A stretch of DNA of 64,000 bases from Altererythrobacter sp. C41 (GTDB lineage Bacteria; Pseudomonadota; Alphaproteobacteria; Sphingomonadales; Sphingomonadaceae). The number at the start of each line of letters is the position of its first letter. Within the stretch, counting starts at the first letter, position 1. The position numbers and the translations under genes are program-made. The DNA lies in NCBI RefSeq assembly GCF_016803135.1, contig NZ_JAEVFE010000001.1:62001-126000 (forward strand), given 5' to 3'. A model generated the notes under the pieces. The model was not told where the DNA came from, searched no databases, and saw nothing but the letters and a program-made list of their open reading frames with translations. This document shows positions 44,093 to 52,231 of the stretch, one piece after another.

Positions 44093-46066
44093 GTGAACCC
44101 CATGCCCCCGCGCGTTCCCTCCTCCGCCGGCTCCCCCTACGACCCGCGCGGCGCCGAGCGTTTCCACGAGGAGCGCGCGACCTACACGGTCAAGGGTGAC
44201 GCGCAGCCCGACATCGAAGCCGGCGTGCAGGCGATCCGCGATACGGTGAAGACGCTGAAGCCCAAGCCCGGAGTCTACCGCATGCTCGATGCCCGCGGCG
44301 ACGTGCTCTACGTCGGCAAGGCGCGCGCGCTGAAGAACCGGGTCGCGAACTACACGCAGGTCGCCAATCTCTCCAACCGCCTCCAGCGCATGGTCAGCCA
44401 GACGCGGCGAATGGAGATCGTCACCACCAACAGCGAGGCGGAGGCGCTGCTGCTCGAAGCGCAGCTCATCAAGCGCTTCCGGCCGCCCTACAACGTCCTG
44501 CTGCGTGACGACAAATCATTTCCTTTCATCCTCTTGCGGGCGGATCATGAATATCCCCGCATCATGAAGCACCGCGGTGCGCGGCGGGCCAAGGGCGACT
44601 ATTACGGCCCCTTCGCCAGCGCGGGATCGGTCAACACGACGATTAACGCGCTGCAGAAGCTGTTCCTCCTAAGATCCTGCACCGACAGCTTTTTGGAGCG
44701 ACGCGACCGGCCCTGCCTGCTCTATCAAATCAAGCGCTGCTCGGCCCCTTGCGTCGGCCGCATCAGCACCGAGGACTATGCCGAACTCGTGCGCCAGGCG
44801 AAGGACTTTCTCGGCGGCAAATCGTCCGGCGTTCAGCGCGAAATCGAGCGGCAGATGGAACAGGCGGCAGAGGCGCTCGATTTCGAGCGCGCGGCCATGC
44901 TCCGCGACCGCCTGCGCGCCGCCACGGCGATTCAGAGCAGCCAGGCGGTGAACGCCGCGGGTGTCGGCGATGCAGACGTCTTCGCCCTCGCCAGCAAGGG
45001 GGGGCAGGTCGGCATTCAGGCCTTCTTCGTCCGCGGCGGGCAGAACTGGGGCCACCGCGCCTTCTTCCCCACGCATACGCAGGACGTCGACGACGCGGAC
45101 GTGCTCGCCGGCGTCCTCGCGCAGTTCTACGAGGAAGTGCCGCCGCCGCGCACGGTGCTGGTCGATCGCGCATTGCCCGAGCAGGCGCTGCTCGCCGAGG
45201 CGCTGTGCGAAGTGGCCGGGCATCGGGTCGAGATCTCCGTGCCCCAGCGCGGCGACAGGCGGCGGCTGATGGCGCAGGCGAGCCGCAACGCCATGGAAGC
45301 GCTCGACCGGCGCTTGGCGGAAAGCGGAACCAAGGCGAAGATCAACCGAGAACTTGCGGAATTCCTTGAACTATCCGAACCGCCGCAGCGGATCGAGATT
45401 TACGACAACAGCCATATTCAGGGCACCAAGGCCGTCGGCGCGATGGTCGTCGCCGGACCCGAAGGCTTCCTCAAGAACCAGTACCGCAAGTTCAACATCA
45501 AGACCGCGCAGACCGACGACGACTTCGCGATGATGCGCGAGGTGATGACCCGGCGCTTCGCCCGCGCCCTGCGCGAGGACCCCGATCGCACTCAGGAGCG
45601 GGGCAGCGGGATCTGGCCCGATCTCGTCCTGCTCGATGGGGGCAAGGGCCAGATGTCCGCCGCGCGCGACGCGCTGGAGGAGCTCGGGATCGAGGACGTA
45701 CCGCTGATCGCGATTGCCAAGGGCCCGCATCACGGGCGCGAGGGGCGCGAGGTGTTCCATTTCCCCGACGGACGCGAGAAGACCCTGCCGACCAATTCGC
45801 CGCTGCTGTTCTACCTCCAGACCCTGCGCGACGAGGTCCACCGTTTCGCGATCGGCGCCCACCGCGCCAAGCGCAGCCGCGCGATCAGCGCCTCTCCGCT
45901 CGACGAGATTCCCGGCATCGGCCCCTCGCGCAAGCGCGCGCTCCTGCTCCACTTCGGCACCGCCGGGAAAGTGCGCGCCGCCGCGCTGGACGATCTGAAG
46001 CGCACCCCCGGTATCAGCGCCGGCGTCGCCCAGAAGATCTACGACTTCTATCACCCCGGCGGGTGA
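44093..46066 (+). CDS. uvrC: Excinuclease ABC subunit C
   Basis: A 657-residue UvrC starting at GTG (ATG three codons later is possible). The N-terminal GIY-YIG nuclease is at about residues 60-140 (KPGVYRMLDARGDVLYVGKAR). The cysteine motif region RDRPCLLYQIKRCSAPC and the UVR motif ALDFERAAMLRDRLRA for UvrB binding follow. The RNase-H-like endonuclease domain (about 425-570) has IEIYDNSHIQGT and LVLLDGGKGQ, and the tandem helix-hairpin-helix end has IPGIGPSRKRALL and TPGISAGVAQKIYDFY. It nicks both sides of a lesion in nucleotide excision repair. A 30-40-residue N-terminal extension precedes the nuclease domain. Confidence 0.97.
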   Translation: MNPMPPRVPSSAGSPYDPRGAERFHEERATYTVKGDAQPDIEAGVQAIRDTVKTLKPKPGVYRMLDARGDVLYVGKARALKNRVANYTQVANLSNRLQRMVSQTRRMEIVTTNSEAEALLLEAQLIKRFRPPYNVLLRDDKSFPFILLRADHEYPRIMKHRGARRAKGDYYGPFASAGSVNTTINALQKLFLLRSCTDSFLERRDRPCLLYQIKRCSAPCVGRISTEDYAELVRQAKDFLGGKSSGVQREIERQMEQAAEALDFERAAMLRDRLRAATAIQSSQAVNAAGVGDADVFALASKGGQVGIQAFFVRGGQNWGHRAFFPTHTQDVDDADVLAGVLAQFYEEVPPPRTVLVDRALPEQALLAEALCEVAGHRVEISVPQRGDRRRLMAQASRNAMEALDRRLAESGTKAKINRELAEFLELSEPPQRIEIYDNSHIQGTKAVGAMVVAGPEGFLKNQYRKFNIKTAQTDDDFAMMREVMTRRFARALREDPDRTQERGSGIWPDLVLLDGGKGQMSAARDALEELGIEDVPLIAIAKGPHHGREGREVFHFPDGREKTLPTNSPLLFYLQTLRDEVHRFAIGAHRAKRSRAISASPLDEIPGIGPSRKRALLLHFGTAGKVRAAALDDLKRTPGISAGVAQKIYDFYHPGG

Positions 46067-46162
46067 GAGATACGGGCCGACGCTTACGGGATTTCCCCGC
46101 TTCGGCCGCATTCGGAAACACGATGTTTACGATATTCCGGTAGGGCCGACCGCCGGTTAGGA

Positions 46163-48487
46163 ATGATTGCATTGCCCTTGGCACGAGAATTGATCGGATC
46201 CGAAAGGCTCCGCCACGCGGCCATCGCCATCCTTCTGGCGGTGCTGGTTGCTGCGACCACGATTCTCCGCCCGCTGGACATCACCGTCTGGTCGCTCCAG
46301 GCCAAGCTGTTCGATCACAGCCCCACCTCCGAATTCGTGTTCGTCGAGGTGGAGAAGGGACCGGACTCGCAGGCCAGTTCCACCGAGAACAGGCGGCTCC
46401 TTCGCACGATCCGGCGGCTCGAGCACGCCGGCGTCGCGCGCATCTTCATCGACATGCCGATCCAGCGCAGCAACTCGCTCAGCATCGATGCGGAACTGCG
46501 GAGCGAGCTCGTGCGCTTGGCCGACAAGGTCGTCCTGACGAGGGCCGTGCGGCGTGACTTTCCTGAGAGTCAGCAGGTAAAGAGGAACGATCCATTCTTC
46601 GCGCGCGGAATGCAGATTGTCAGCAATGACTACCGCACCGATTTCATAGGATACGTGTGGGGTATCGAAGCATCCTATTCGGACGGTGAGGTCGAGCTAC
46701 CCTCTCTCTGGAATGCGCTCGCCGCGGGCTCGCAGTCCCGCACCGCGATCTTCCCCGATTACTCGATCAATCTGGATTTGGTTCCCCGGTACAACCTCAA
46801 CGAACTGCAACGCGTGGCAGCGCCCGATGGTACGCGATTTGTGAGTGCCACTGTCATACTTGGCCCGTCCGAAGGTGATGCACGGGCGGTAAAGGTCCCC
46901 GAGCGCGGCCTCGTTCCGTCGTCTCTGGTTCACCTCATCGCTGCGGAGACTGCAGCGCGAGGGGTGGGTACCTTTATGAGCTGGATTCCGGTGGCCGGAG
47001 CGTTTGGGGTTAGCCTCGTGATAGGCCTGCTCGCTCTCCGCCAGAACAGATCGAGGCGGCTCTTCTATCTCGCTTGGGTTGTCTCGCTGCTCGTATTTTT
47101 CGTTGTGACCGCCAAGCTTGGAATTCGCGCGCTATTTGCCGAAACTCTCGCCCTCGCGGCCACGTACGCGGTCCTTCGCGCAGTCGTTAATTTCAAGCGA
47201 CGCCACCTGTTCTTCGAACCTCGAAGCAAGCTGCCCAACTTTCTCGCCCTGCAGCGGGACCTGGGCGACGAACAGCACGCGAGGACCACCTCTATCGTGG
47301 TTGCGAAGATAGCGCGGCTCGACGCCATCTTTGCGACCCTCACGGCGATCGATCAGGGGCGGTATTTGCGGCAACTTGCCTCACGCCTGGCATTGGGCGA
47401 CGCAGGGTCGACCATCTATTACGATGGCGGCAAGTATTTCGCTTTTGCCGTCTCCGCGGACAAATACCAGGATCTTCAAGGGCATCTCGAAGGCCTGCGG
47501 GCCGTCGCCTCGCAGTCGATCACGGTGTCCCATCGCGTGCTCGACGTGTCGATGACGATCGGCGTCGATCGATCCTCGGACAACTCGATCTCCAGCCGCC
47601 TGAGCTCGGCGATCGCCGCCGCCGATCAGGCGCGCGAGGCCTATCGCCCGGTGTTCGTCATTTCCGATTTCGCGGCCGATAGCGAAGAATGGGACTATTC
47701 GCTCCAGGCGCGGCTGGAAAGCGCGCTTTCGGAGGACCGCATCTCGATCAAGCTCCAGCCCCAGGCGGACTTGCGGAGCGGGTGCATCGTCGGCGTTGAG
47801 GCCCTGGCGCGGTGGGTCGACGAGGAGCATGGCGAAATCTCGCCTGCGCGCTTCATCCTTCAGTGCGAACGAGTGGGGCGTCTCGACGATCTGACCAAGC
47901 GCGTCCTGCTCAAGAGCCTGCGTGCGGCGGAAACCCTGCGCAGCCACGATCACGAACCGAAAGTCTCGATCAACGTCTCCGCGATCCAGTTCGTCGACAG
48001 CCGCATCGCCGATCTGATCGAGATGAACCTCGCCACGCATTCGGTCGATCCGGCGAAACTGACGATCGAAGTCACGGAAACCGCCCGGATCGAGGATTTC
48101 GCCGCCGCGCGGGCCGTGTTCGAGCAGATCAAGCGGCTCGACGTCTCGTTCTCGATGGACGATTTCGGCGTCGCCAGCGCCAATCTCGAAGCGATGTTCG
48201 AGCTGCCGTTCGACGAGATCAAGATCGACCAGTTGTTCGTTCAGCAGATCCATCGCTCGCGGATGGCGAGGGCGATTGTGTCGAACGTAGCGCGGCTGGC
48301 GAGCGATGCCGGCCTGACGTCGGTGGCCGAAGGAGTTGAGGATCGGGAGACTTTCGCGCTCTTGCGGGAGATGGGCTGCGATTTCGGCCAGGGATATTAC
48401 ATTGCGCGTCCGGTCACCGTTGGCGAGATCAAGGAAATGCTGACTTTACAAAGGGATGGTCTGCCTTTGCGCAACAAGGTTAATTAA
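46163..48487 (+). CDS. CHASE2 - degenerate GGDEF - EAL cyclic-di-GMP phosphodiesterase
   Basis: A 774-residue membrane protein. An N-terminal helix (about 18-37) is followed by a periplasmic CHASE2-like sensor (about 45-270: FVEVEKGPDSQ, RRLEHAGVARIFIDMPIQRSN), three close transmembrane helices (about 275-345), a GGDEF-like domain (about 355-500) and an EAL domain (about 510-765). The GGDEF signature is GGKYF, so cyclase activity is not expected. The EAL domain has E546-A-L-x-R, NVSAIQF, EVTETA, D666-D667-FG, EIKID and AEGVED, so it looks catalytically complete for cyclic-di-GMP breakdown. It likely controls motility or biofilm in response to an envelope signal. Confidence 0.9.
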   Translation: MIALPLARELIGSERLRHAAIAILLAVLVAATTILRPLDITVWSLQAKLFDHSPTSEFVFVEVEKGPDSQASSTENRRLLRTIRRLEHAGVARIFIDMPIQRSNSLSIDAELRSELVRLADKVVLTRAVRRDFPESQQVKRNDPFFARGMQIVSNDYRTDFIGYVWGIEASYSDGEVELPSLWNALAAGSQSRTAIFPDYSINLDLVPRYNLNELQRVAAPDGTRFVSATVILGPSEGDARAVKVPERGLVPSSLVHLIAAETAARGVGTFMSWIPVAGAFGVSLVIGLLALRQNRSRRLFYLAWVVSLLVFFVVTAKLGIRALFAETLALAATYAVLRAVVNFKRRHLFFEPRSKLPNFLALQRDLGDEQHARTTSIVVAKIARLDAIFATLTAIDQGRYLRQLASRLALGDAGSTIYYDGGKYFAFAVSADKYQDLQGHLEGLRAVASQSITVSHRVLDVSMTIGVDRSSDNSISSRLSSAIAAADQAREAYRPVFVISDFAADSEEWDYSLQARLESALSEDRISIKLQPQADLRSGCIVGVEALARWVDEEHGEISPARFILQCERVGRLDDLTKRVLLKSLRAAETLRSHDHEPKVSINVSAIQFVDSRIADLIEMNLATHSVDPAKLTIEVTETARIEDFAAARAVFEQIKRLDVSFSMDDFGVASANLEAMFELPFDEIKIDQLFVQQIHRSRMARAIVSNVARLASDAGLTSVAEGVEDRETFALLREMGCDFGQGYYIARPVTVGEIKEMLTLQRDGLPLRNKVN

Positions 48488-48519
48488 CAGTTTACAAAAA
48501 AATATGGTTAACGTAGTCT
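48480..48519 (+). promoter_or_regulatory. Promoter-like and CtrA-like elements of the small transcription unit
   Basis: TTTACA (48491-48496) and TAGTCT (48514-48519) with a 17-base spacer look like a sigma-70-type promoter. TTAA-N7-TTTAC (48480-48495), one mismatch from a CtrA box, overlaps the -35, and the palindromes GTTAATTAAC and GTTAAC flank it. A start near 48526 would give a short leader before the ATG at 48549. Confidence 0.45.
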
Positions 48520-48548
48520 CCTCGCGCATTTGCAACAGGAGACAAACC

Positions 48549-48584
48549 ATGCTGCGTTCGATCTGGGACTGGATCTTCAACTGA
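48549..48584 (+). CDS. Tryptophan-rich 11-residue peptide ORF (putative)
   Basis: ATG to TGA encodes MLRSIWDWIFN. AGGAGA stands about five bases before the ATG, a promoter-like region lies upstream, and a strong intrinsic terminator follows 25 bases after the stop, so a transcript of about 110 bases is expected. Two tryptophans among 11 residues could suggest a trp attenuation leader, but no trp gene follows: the terminator ends the unit and the next gene is convergent. It could be a small membrane-interacting peptide or the translated part of a regulatory RNA. I do not recognise it. Translation is an inference from the ribosome site. Confidence 0.5.
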   Translation: MLRSIWDWIFN

Positions 48585-48609
48585 GATCCCTTTGATCCAA
48601 AGTTACGGA

Positions 48610-48634
48610 AAGGCCCCTCTGCGGGGCCTTTTTT
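48610..48634 (+). terminator. Intrinsic terminator of the small transcription unit
   Basis: AAGGCCCC - TCTGC - GGGGCCTT followed by TTTT, an eight-base perfect stem with a T-tract (six T in all). A strong rho-independent terminator on the plus strand. Confidence 0.9.
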
Positions 48635-49094
48635 GTGCCGGATTCTGCGTGCGGATAGGCGTTCCGTAAAGCTAGGATAGGCAGTGACGAATGGGAGCTG
48701 ACGCCGAAAAGGCCTTTCCTACGTCGCCGAAATCTGCCTTATCATCCCCGATGACGCGCCTTCCGCTTCTTCCATCAACGCAAGCCGCGGCGGCCCTCGC
48801 GCCCGCGGAACGGGTGCCGCACGGGCGCGTCAGGTCACAAGGTGACACCTGTCCGCGCGGCCCTCTGCGGCGTCACGGAAGGTCACGCCGGTACCTTCGG
48901 ACAGATGTCTCGGGCAGACCGCGCCGCCCGTCGCCAGGCTGGGGAGGGGAAGGGCATGAAATCATGCTCTTTCAGAGAGGTAACCGCCTCTTTTGCGCTT
49001 TCCGGAATGTCCGTCAGGCGCTCCGGTCGGGGCGGGCCGCTCGCAAGGTCACACCGCGCAAACAATGCCACGTGTGTCAACCACGGCGGCGCCG
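48635..49094. other. Gene-poor gap between the small unit and thioesterase II
   Basis: About 460 bases without a supported gene. Open frames on both strands here are arginine- and serine-rich, lack ribosome sites and look like chance frames. A small inverted repeat, GTCAC-AAG-GTGAC (48834-48846), is present, and GGTCAC recurs near 48880 and 49045. No tRNA or known structured RNA was recognised. Confidence 0.4.
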
Positions 49095-50006
49095 TCAGTC
49101 CGACTTCGGCACTCGCCGGCGGATCATTCCTTCCTGCGCGACGCTGGCGACCAGCCGGCCTTCGCGGTCGAAGATCCGGCCCCGGTTGAAGCCGCGTCCG
49201 CCCCCGCTCCAGGGGCTGTCTGTGGCGTAGAGCAGCCATTCGTCCGCCCGCGCGTCGCGGTGGAACCACACCGCATGATCGAGGCTCGCCCCGATCATGT
49301 CGCCGCGCGCCCAGCTCAGCCCATGCGGCAGCGCGCTCGTGCCGAGCAGCGTGTAGTCGCTGGCGTAGGCGATCACCGCGCGGTGCAGAGCGGGGTCCTG
49401 TTCGATCGGCGGCAGCGGCGCGGCTGTGCGGAACCAGCAACGCGCGCGGGGCGGCCGGGGATCGCTGTTCATCCAGTGCAGGCTGTCGAGCGTCCGCATC
49501 TCGATCGCCCGCGGGCGGAGCATCATCGCCCGCTGCGCCTCGCTCACCTCGCCCATTTCGGCGAGGAGTCGCTGGCGCTGCTCCAGCTCGGAGGTCAGAT
49601 CCTCGGGCGGCACGGCCTCGGGCATCTCGTAGTCGTCGTGCGACAGCCCGTCCTCCGGTCGCTGGAAGCTGGCTGTCAGGTTCAGGATCGGCGTGCCCTC
49701 CTGGCTCGCGACGACGCGGCGATTGGCGAAGCTGCGACCGTCGAAGTCGCGCGCGATGGCGTAGTCGATCGCCGGCCCTTCCTTGCCGCCGCGCAGGAAG
49801 TAGGCGTGCAGCGAGTGCGCCACCATCCCCTCCGGCGCGCTGGCCTGCGCGGCCTGCAACCCCTGCGCGATCACCTGGCCGCCGAACACCCGGCCGACGC
49901 CATCCTTCTGCGGATGGCCGGTGAAGGCGTCCTCACCCTGCCGCTCGACGGTGAGCAGGCGGACGAGATCGGCGACGAGTTGTTCGGGGCTGGGCTGGTC
50001 GGTCAT
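49095..50006 (-). CDS. tesB: Acyl-CoA thioesterase II
   Basis: A 303-residue double hot-dog protein. ATG 50006 gives MTDQPSPEQLVADLVRLLTVE; an upstream in-frame start is less likely. Motifs: VFGGQVIAQGLQAAQASAP, VAHSLHAYFLRGG, RSFANRRVVASQEG, the second-domain SDYTLLGTSALPHG with the catalytic-region Asp, SLDHAVWFHRDARADEWLLYATDSPWSGGGRGF and the final GRLVASVAQEG. TesB hydrolyses medium- and long-chain acyl-CoAs to free acids and CoA in the cytoplasm. The neighbouring cupin gene starts a separate minus-strand pair 32 bases upstream and may be co-transcribed. Confidence 0.94.
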   Translation of the reverse strand: MTDQPSPEQLVADLVRLLTVERQGEDAFTGHPQKDGVGRVFGGQVIAQGLQAAQASAPEGMVAHSLHAYFLRGGKEGPAIDYAIARDFDGRSFANRRVVASQEGTPILNLTASFQRPEDGLSHDDYEMPEAVPPEDLTSELEQRQRLLAEMGEVSEAQRAMMLRPRAIEMRTLDSLHWMNSDPRPPRARCWFRTAAPLPPIEQDPALHRAVIAYASDYTLLGTSALPHGLSWARGDMIGASLDHAVWFHRDARADEWLLYATDSPWSGGGRGFNRGRIFDREGRLVASVAQEGMIRRRVPKSD

Positions 50007-50038
50007 CCGCTGCGCTTTGCGGCGTGCGGGCGCCGCGG

Positions 50039-50923
50039 TCAACGGGCGAGGCCGAGCCTGCGCAGTGCACGAAACGCGAGCGCCTTCGCCTTGTTCGAAA
50101 CCGGCCAGCGCCCCGGCGCCGCCGGCGACAGCCCCGCGCGGCGCAGCAGGCGGTTGAACCCGCGCGCATCCGCCTCGGCAAAGCTCCAGTCGCTGCGCCA
50201 GGTGATCGACAGCGAGATCGAGCTCTCCGGGCCATTGCGGACGAAGTGCGGCGCCATGACCGGTACGAACACCGCCTCGCCGGGACCGAGCGCGAATTCC
50301 CGCCCGCCCTCGGCCAGTTCATCGCGCCAGGTCAGCTCGCGCGCGCCGCCGGCGTGGTACGATTCGTGGATCTCGTCGGGCGCGAACCGGGCGTCGCCGG
50401 CGGGAAACTGCGTCATCGTCTTGCGGCCGACGAGCTGGAGCAGGATGTTGTGCTCGGGATCGAAGTGGTAGGGCGTGACCGCGTCGGGGCTGGAGATGAA
50501 GATGAACGCCTGCGGGCGCAGCATGGCGCCCGTCCGCGCCTCGATCTCGGGCCTGATCTCGTCCAGCAGGCCGAGCAGCAGAGCCTCGTATTCCGGCACT
50601 TGTTCGACGTTCTTGAGCACGGCCCAGCTGTTGCTGCTGGCGATGTGGCGGATCGTGTCCTCGATCGACAATCCGGTTCCGCCCGGCTTGCCGTCGACGC
50701 CGATGGGCAGATCGCCGCGGTTGTACTCGATCGACCGCTCGGGCAGGCGGCCTGCAAGCGTCGCCAGCGCATCGAGCGTCAGCAGTTCGTGCGCGGCGAG
50801 CCCGTGACGCAGCATGTGCGGCATCTCGGGATAGCCCGCGGCGAAGGCGGCGCGGGCCTCGGGTCCGAACACCGGCGCAGGCGCGCCGTCGGCAGGGACT
50901 TCGATAGCGGAATGGGCACCCAT
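50039..50923 (-). CDS. Cupin-fold (JmjC/Cupin_8-like) oxygenase family protein
   Basis: A 294-residue protein with AGGAG eight bases before the ATG. The iron site candidates are H-x-D in TPYHFDPEHN and the later His in VMAPHFVRNG, as in JmjC/Cupin_8 2-oxoglutarate oxygenases. Other motifs are QAFIFISSPDAV, LLQLVGRKTMTQFP and SISLSITW. The first 100 residues are helical. It follows a GNAT gene with only two bases between, so the pair is co-translated: a possible two-step modification of one substrate. Known members hydroxylate proteins or tRNA, but this one has no assigned substrate. Confidence 0.75.
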   Translation of the reverse strand: MGAHSAIEVPADGAPAPVFGPEARAAFAAGYPEMPHMLRHGLAAHELLTLDALATLAGRLPERSIEYNRGDLPIGVDGKPGGTGLSIEDTIRHIASSNSWAVLKNVEQVPEYEALLLGLLDEIRPEIEARTGAMLRPQAFIFISSPDAVTPYHFDPEHNILLQLVGRKTMTQFPAGDARFAPDEIHESYHAGGARELTWRDELAEGGREFALGPGEAVFVPVMAPHFVRNGPESSISLSITWRSDWSFAEADARGFNRLLRRAGLSPAAPGRWPVSNKAKALAFRALRRLGLAR

Positions 50924-50925
50924 GC

Positions 50926-52095
50926 TCAGGCTCCTTTGGCTTTCCCGCGGCTCTCGGCGCGCAGCATCGGGCGGAACAGCGCCCGGCGCAGCGGTCCGCC
51001 GATGGCGACGTTGACGCGCACCATCGCGCGCTTCTCGCGCCAGATGCGCTCGATCATCGGATGATCCGCCGCCGCGCAACTGTCGCACCACGCTACGTCC
51101 GCGCGCTCCAGCAGGTCGAGGTTCTCGAGCTGGAGCAGCACGCCGGGCGAGAAGCGCGCGAAGCGCTCGTCGAACGCGGTCTTGAAGCTGAACGCACCGG
51201 GCGGTGCAATGAAGTTGGCGAGCATGGCGATCGGCTTGCCGTCGAGCGCGAGCGTCAGGCGCTCGAGCCGCCCCTGCTCCGCCGCGCCGTGCAGCGTCTG
51301 CGCGAACCAGTCCCGGGTGCTCGGGCGGTCGGCCAGCGCGGAGCCGTTGCGGCCCTTCCAACCCGCCTGTTCGAGTGCGAGGAAATCCTCGACCCAGCCG
51401 CCGAGCGCAATCTCGTCGCAAAGCCGCTCGAAGCGCAGCTCTCCCTCTTCGGCGAGACGCTTGTGCTGGCGGCGCAGTTCCTTGCGCTTCTTGCCGCTCA
51501 TCGCGGCCTCGAGATAGGCCTGGGGGCCAAGCTCGGACTGCAGCAATGCACGCTCTTCGCGCTGAACCACGCCCCATGGCCGGCCCTGACCATCCGCGAC
51601 TTGCGACAGTGCGCGAAACAACGGACCGTCCTCCGCCATCCAGCCGAGGTGGAGGAACAGCGCGCCTCCGGCATGCACATCGGCCCAGCCCAACAGCTCG
51701 CGCCAGAACGCCTCCTCACAGCCGCTGCGCACCAGCGGACTGCCGACGAACATGTTGTCGTGGCTCCAGGTCGCGAGATGCGGGATCGGGTGACCGTAGT
51801 AGCTCCGGCTCCGGGCGAGAGGCATCAGCCCGCAAAGCTCTCCCGCCGTCCGCAGATGGACGAGCGCGACCTGCGCATCGGACGCGAACCGCTCCAGGGC
51901 GGATATCAGCGTCCAGCGTTCGCAGAACGGGTTGGGCTCGCCCGCCGAATGCGCAAGGCCGTCCCACTCCGGTGTCGTGAGGTGATCCGCGAACGTCCTC
52001 CACGCGGGCGCGGCGAGGCACGCGGCGGGAGCGTGCGTCTCCGCAATGCGGCCGGACTCTGCCGGACGGTGTCGTTCGAGGGAGGCGCTGGCCAC
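50926..52095 (-). CDS. GNAT/BioF2-like (CelD-type) acyltransferase
   Basis: A 389-residue double-GNAT protein: PAWRTFADHLTTPEWDGLAHSAGEPNPFCERWTL is the usual N-terminal region, and AAMSGKKRKELRRQHKRLAEEGELRFERL with LALDGKPIAMLANFIAPPGAFSFKTAFDERFARFSPGVLLQLENLDLL is the acyl-CoA-type domain of the Acetyltransf_6/CelD group. Such proteins act in exopolysaccharide or peptidoglycan-bridge chemistry in other bacteria. Here it is joined with the cupin protein (two-base gap). Substrate unknown. Confidence 0.82.
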   Translation of the reverse strand: MASASLERHRPAESGRIAETHAPAACLAAPAWRTFADHLTTPEWDGLAHSAGEPNPFCERWTLISALERFASDAQVALVHLRTAGELCGLMPLARSRSYYGHPIPHLATWSHDNMFVGSPLVRSGCEEAFWRELLGWADVHAGGALFLHLGWMAEDGPLFRALSQVADGQGRPWGVVQREERALLQSELGPQAYLEAAMSGKKRKELRRQHKRLAEEGELRFERLCDEIALGGWVEDFLALEQAGWKGRNGSALADRPSTRDWFAQTLHGAAEQGRLERLTLALDGKPIAMLANFIAPPGAFSFKTAFDERFARFSPGVLLQLENLDLLERADVAWCDSCAAADHPMIERIWREKRAMVRVNVAIGGPLRRALFRPMLRAESRGKAKGA

Positions 52096-52170
52096 GCGTT
52101 AACCTTCGCAGTTCGCGGCACATGCCGCCGCACCAGCGGGCTATCAGGCGAAGGCTGACGAATGCTTAAC

Positions 52171-52205
52171 GAAAAAGGGGCGCGGAACCAGCGGTCCCGC
52201 GCCCC
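52171..52205 (-). terminator. Intrinsic terminator of hppA
   Basis: GGGGCGCGG (52177-52185) pairs with CCGCGCCCC (52197-52205), and an inner ACC/GGT pairing extends the stem past one mismatch. Read on the minus strand it is followed by five T. It lies 26 bases beyond the hppA stop. Confidence 0.8.
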
Positions 52206-52231
52206 GGAATGCGATCAGATACCAGCTGCGA

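Noticed and set aside
48549-48634. Interpretation of the Trp-containing small ORF and hairpin as a trp attenuator
   Set aside because: No trp or other operon follows; the next gene is convergent and more than 450 bases away.
48691-49230. Arg/Ser-rich open frames between the small unit and tesB
   Set aside because: No ribosome site, no recognisable domain, biased composition, and one frame runs into tesB antisense.
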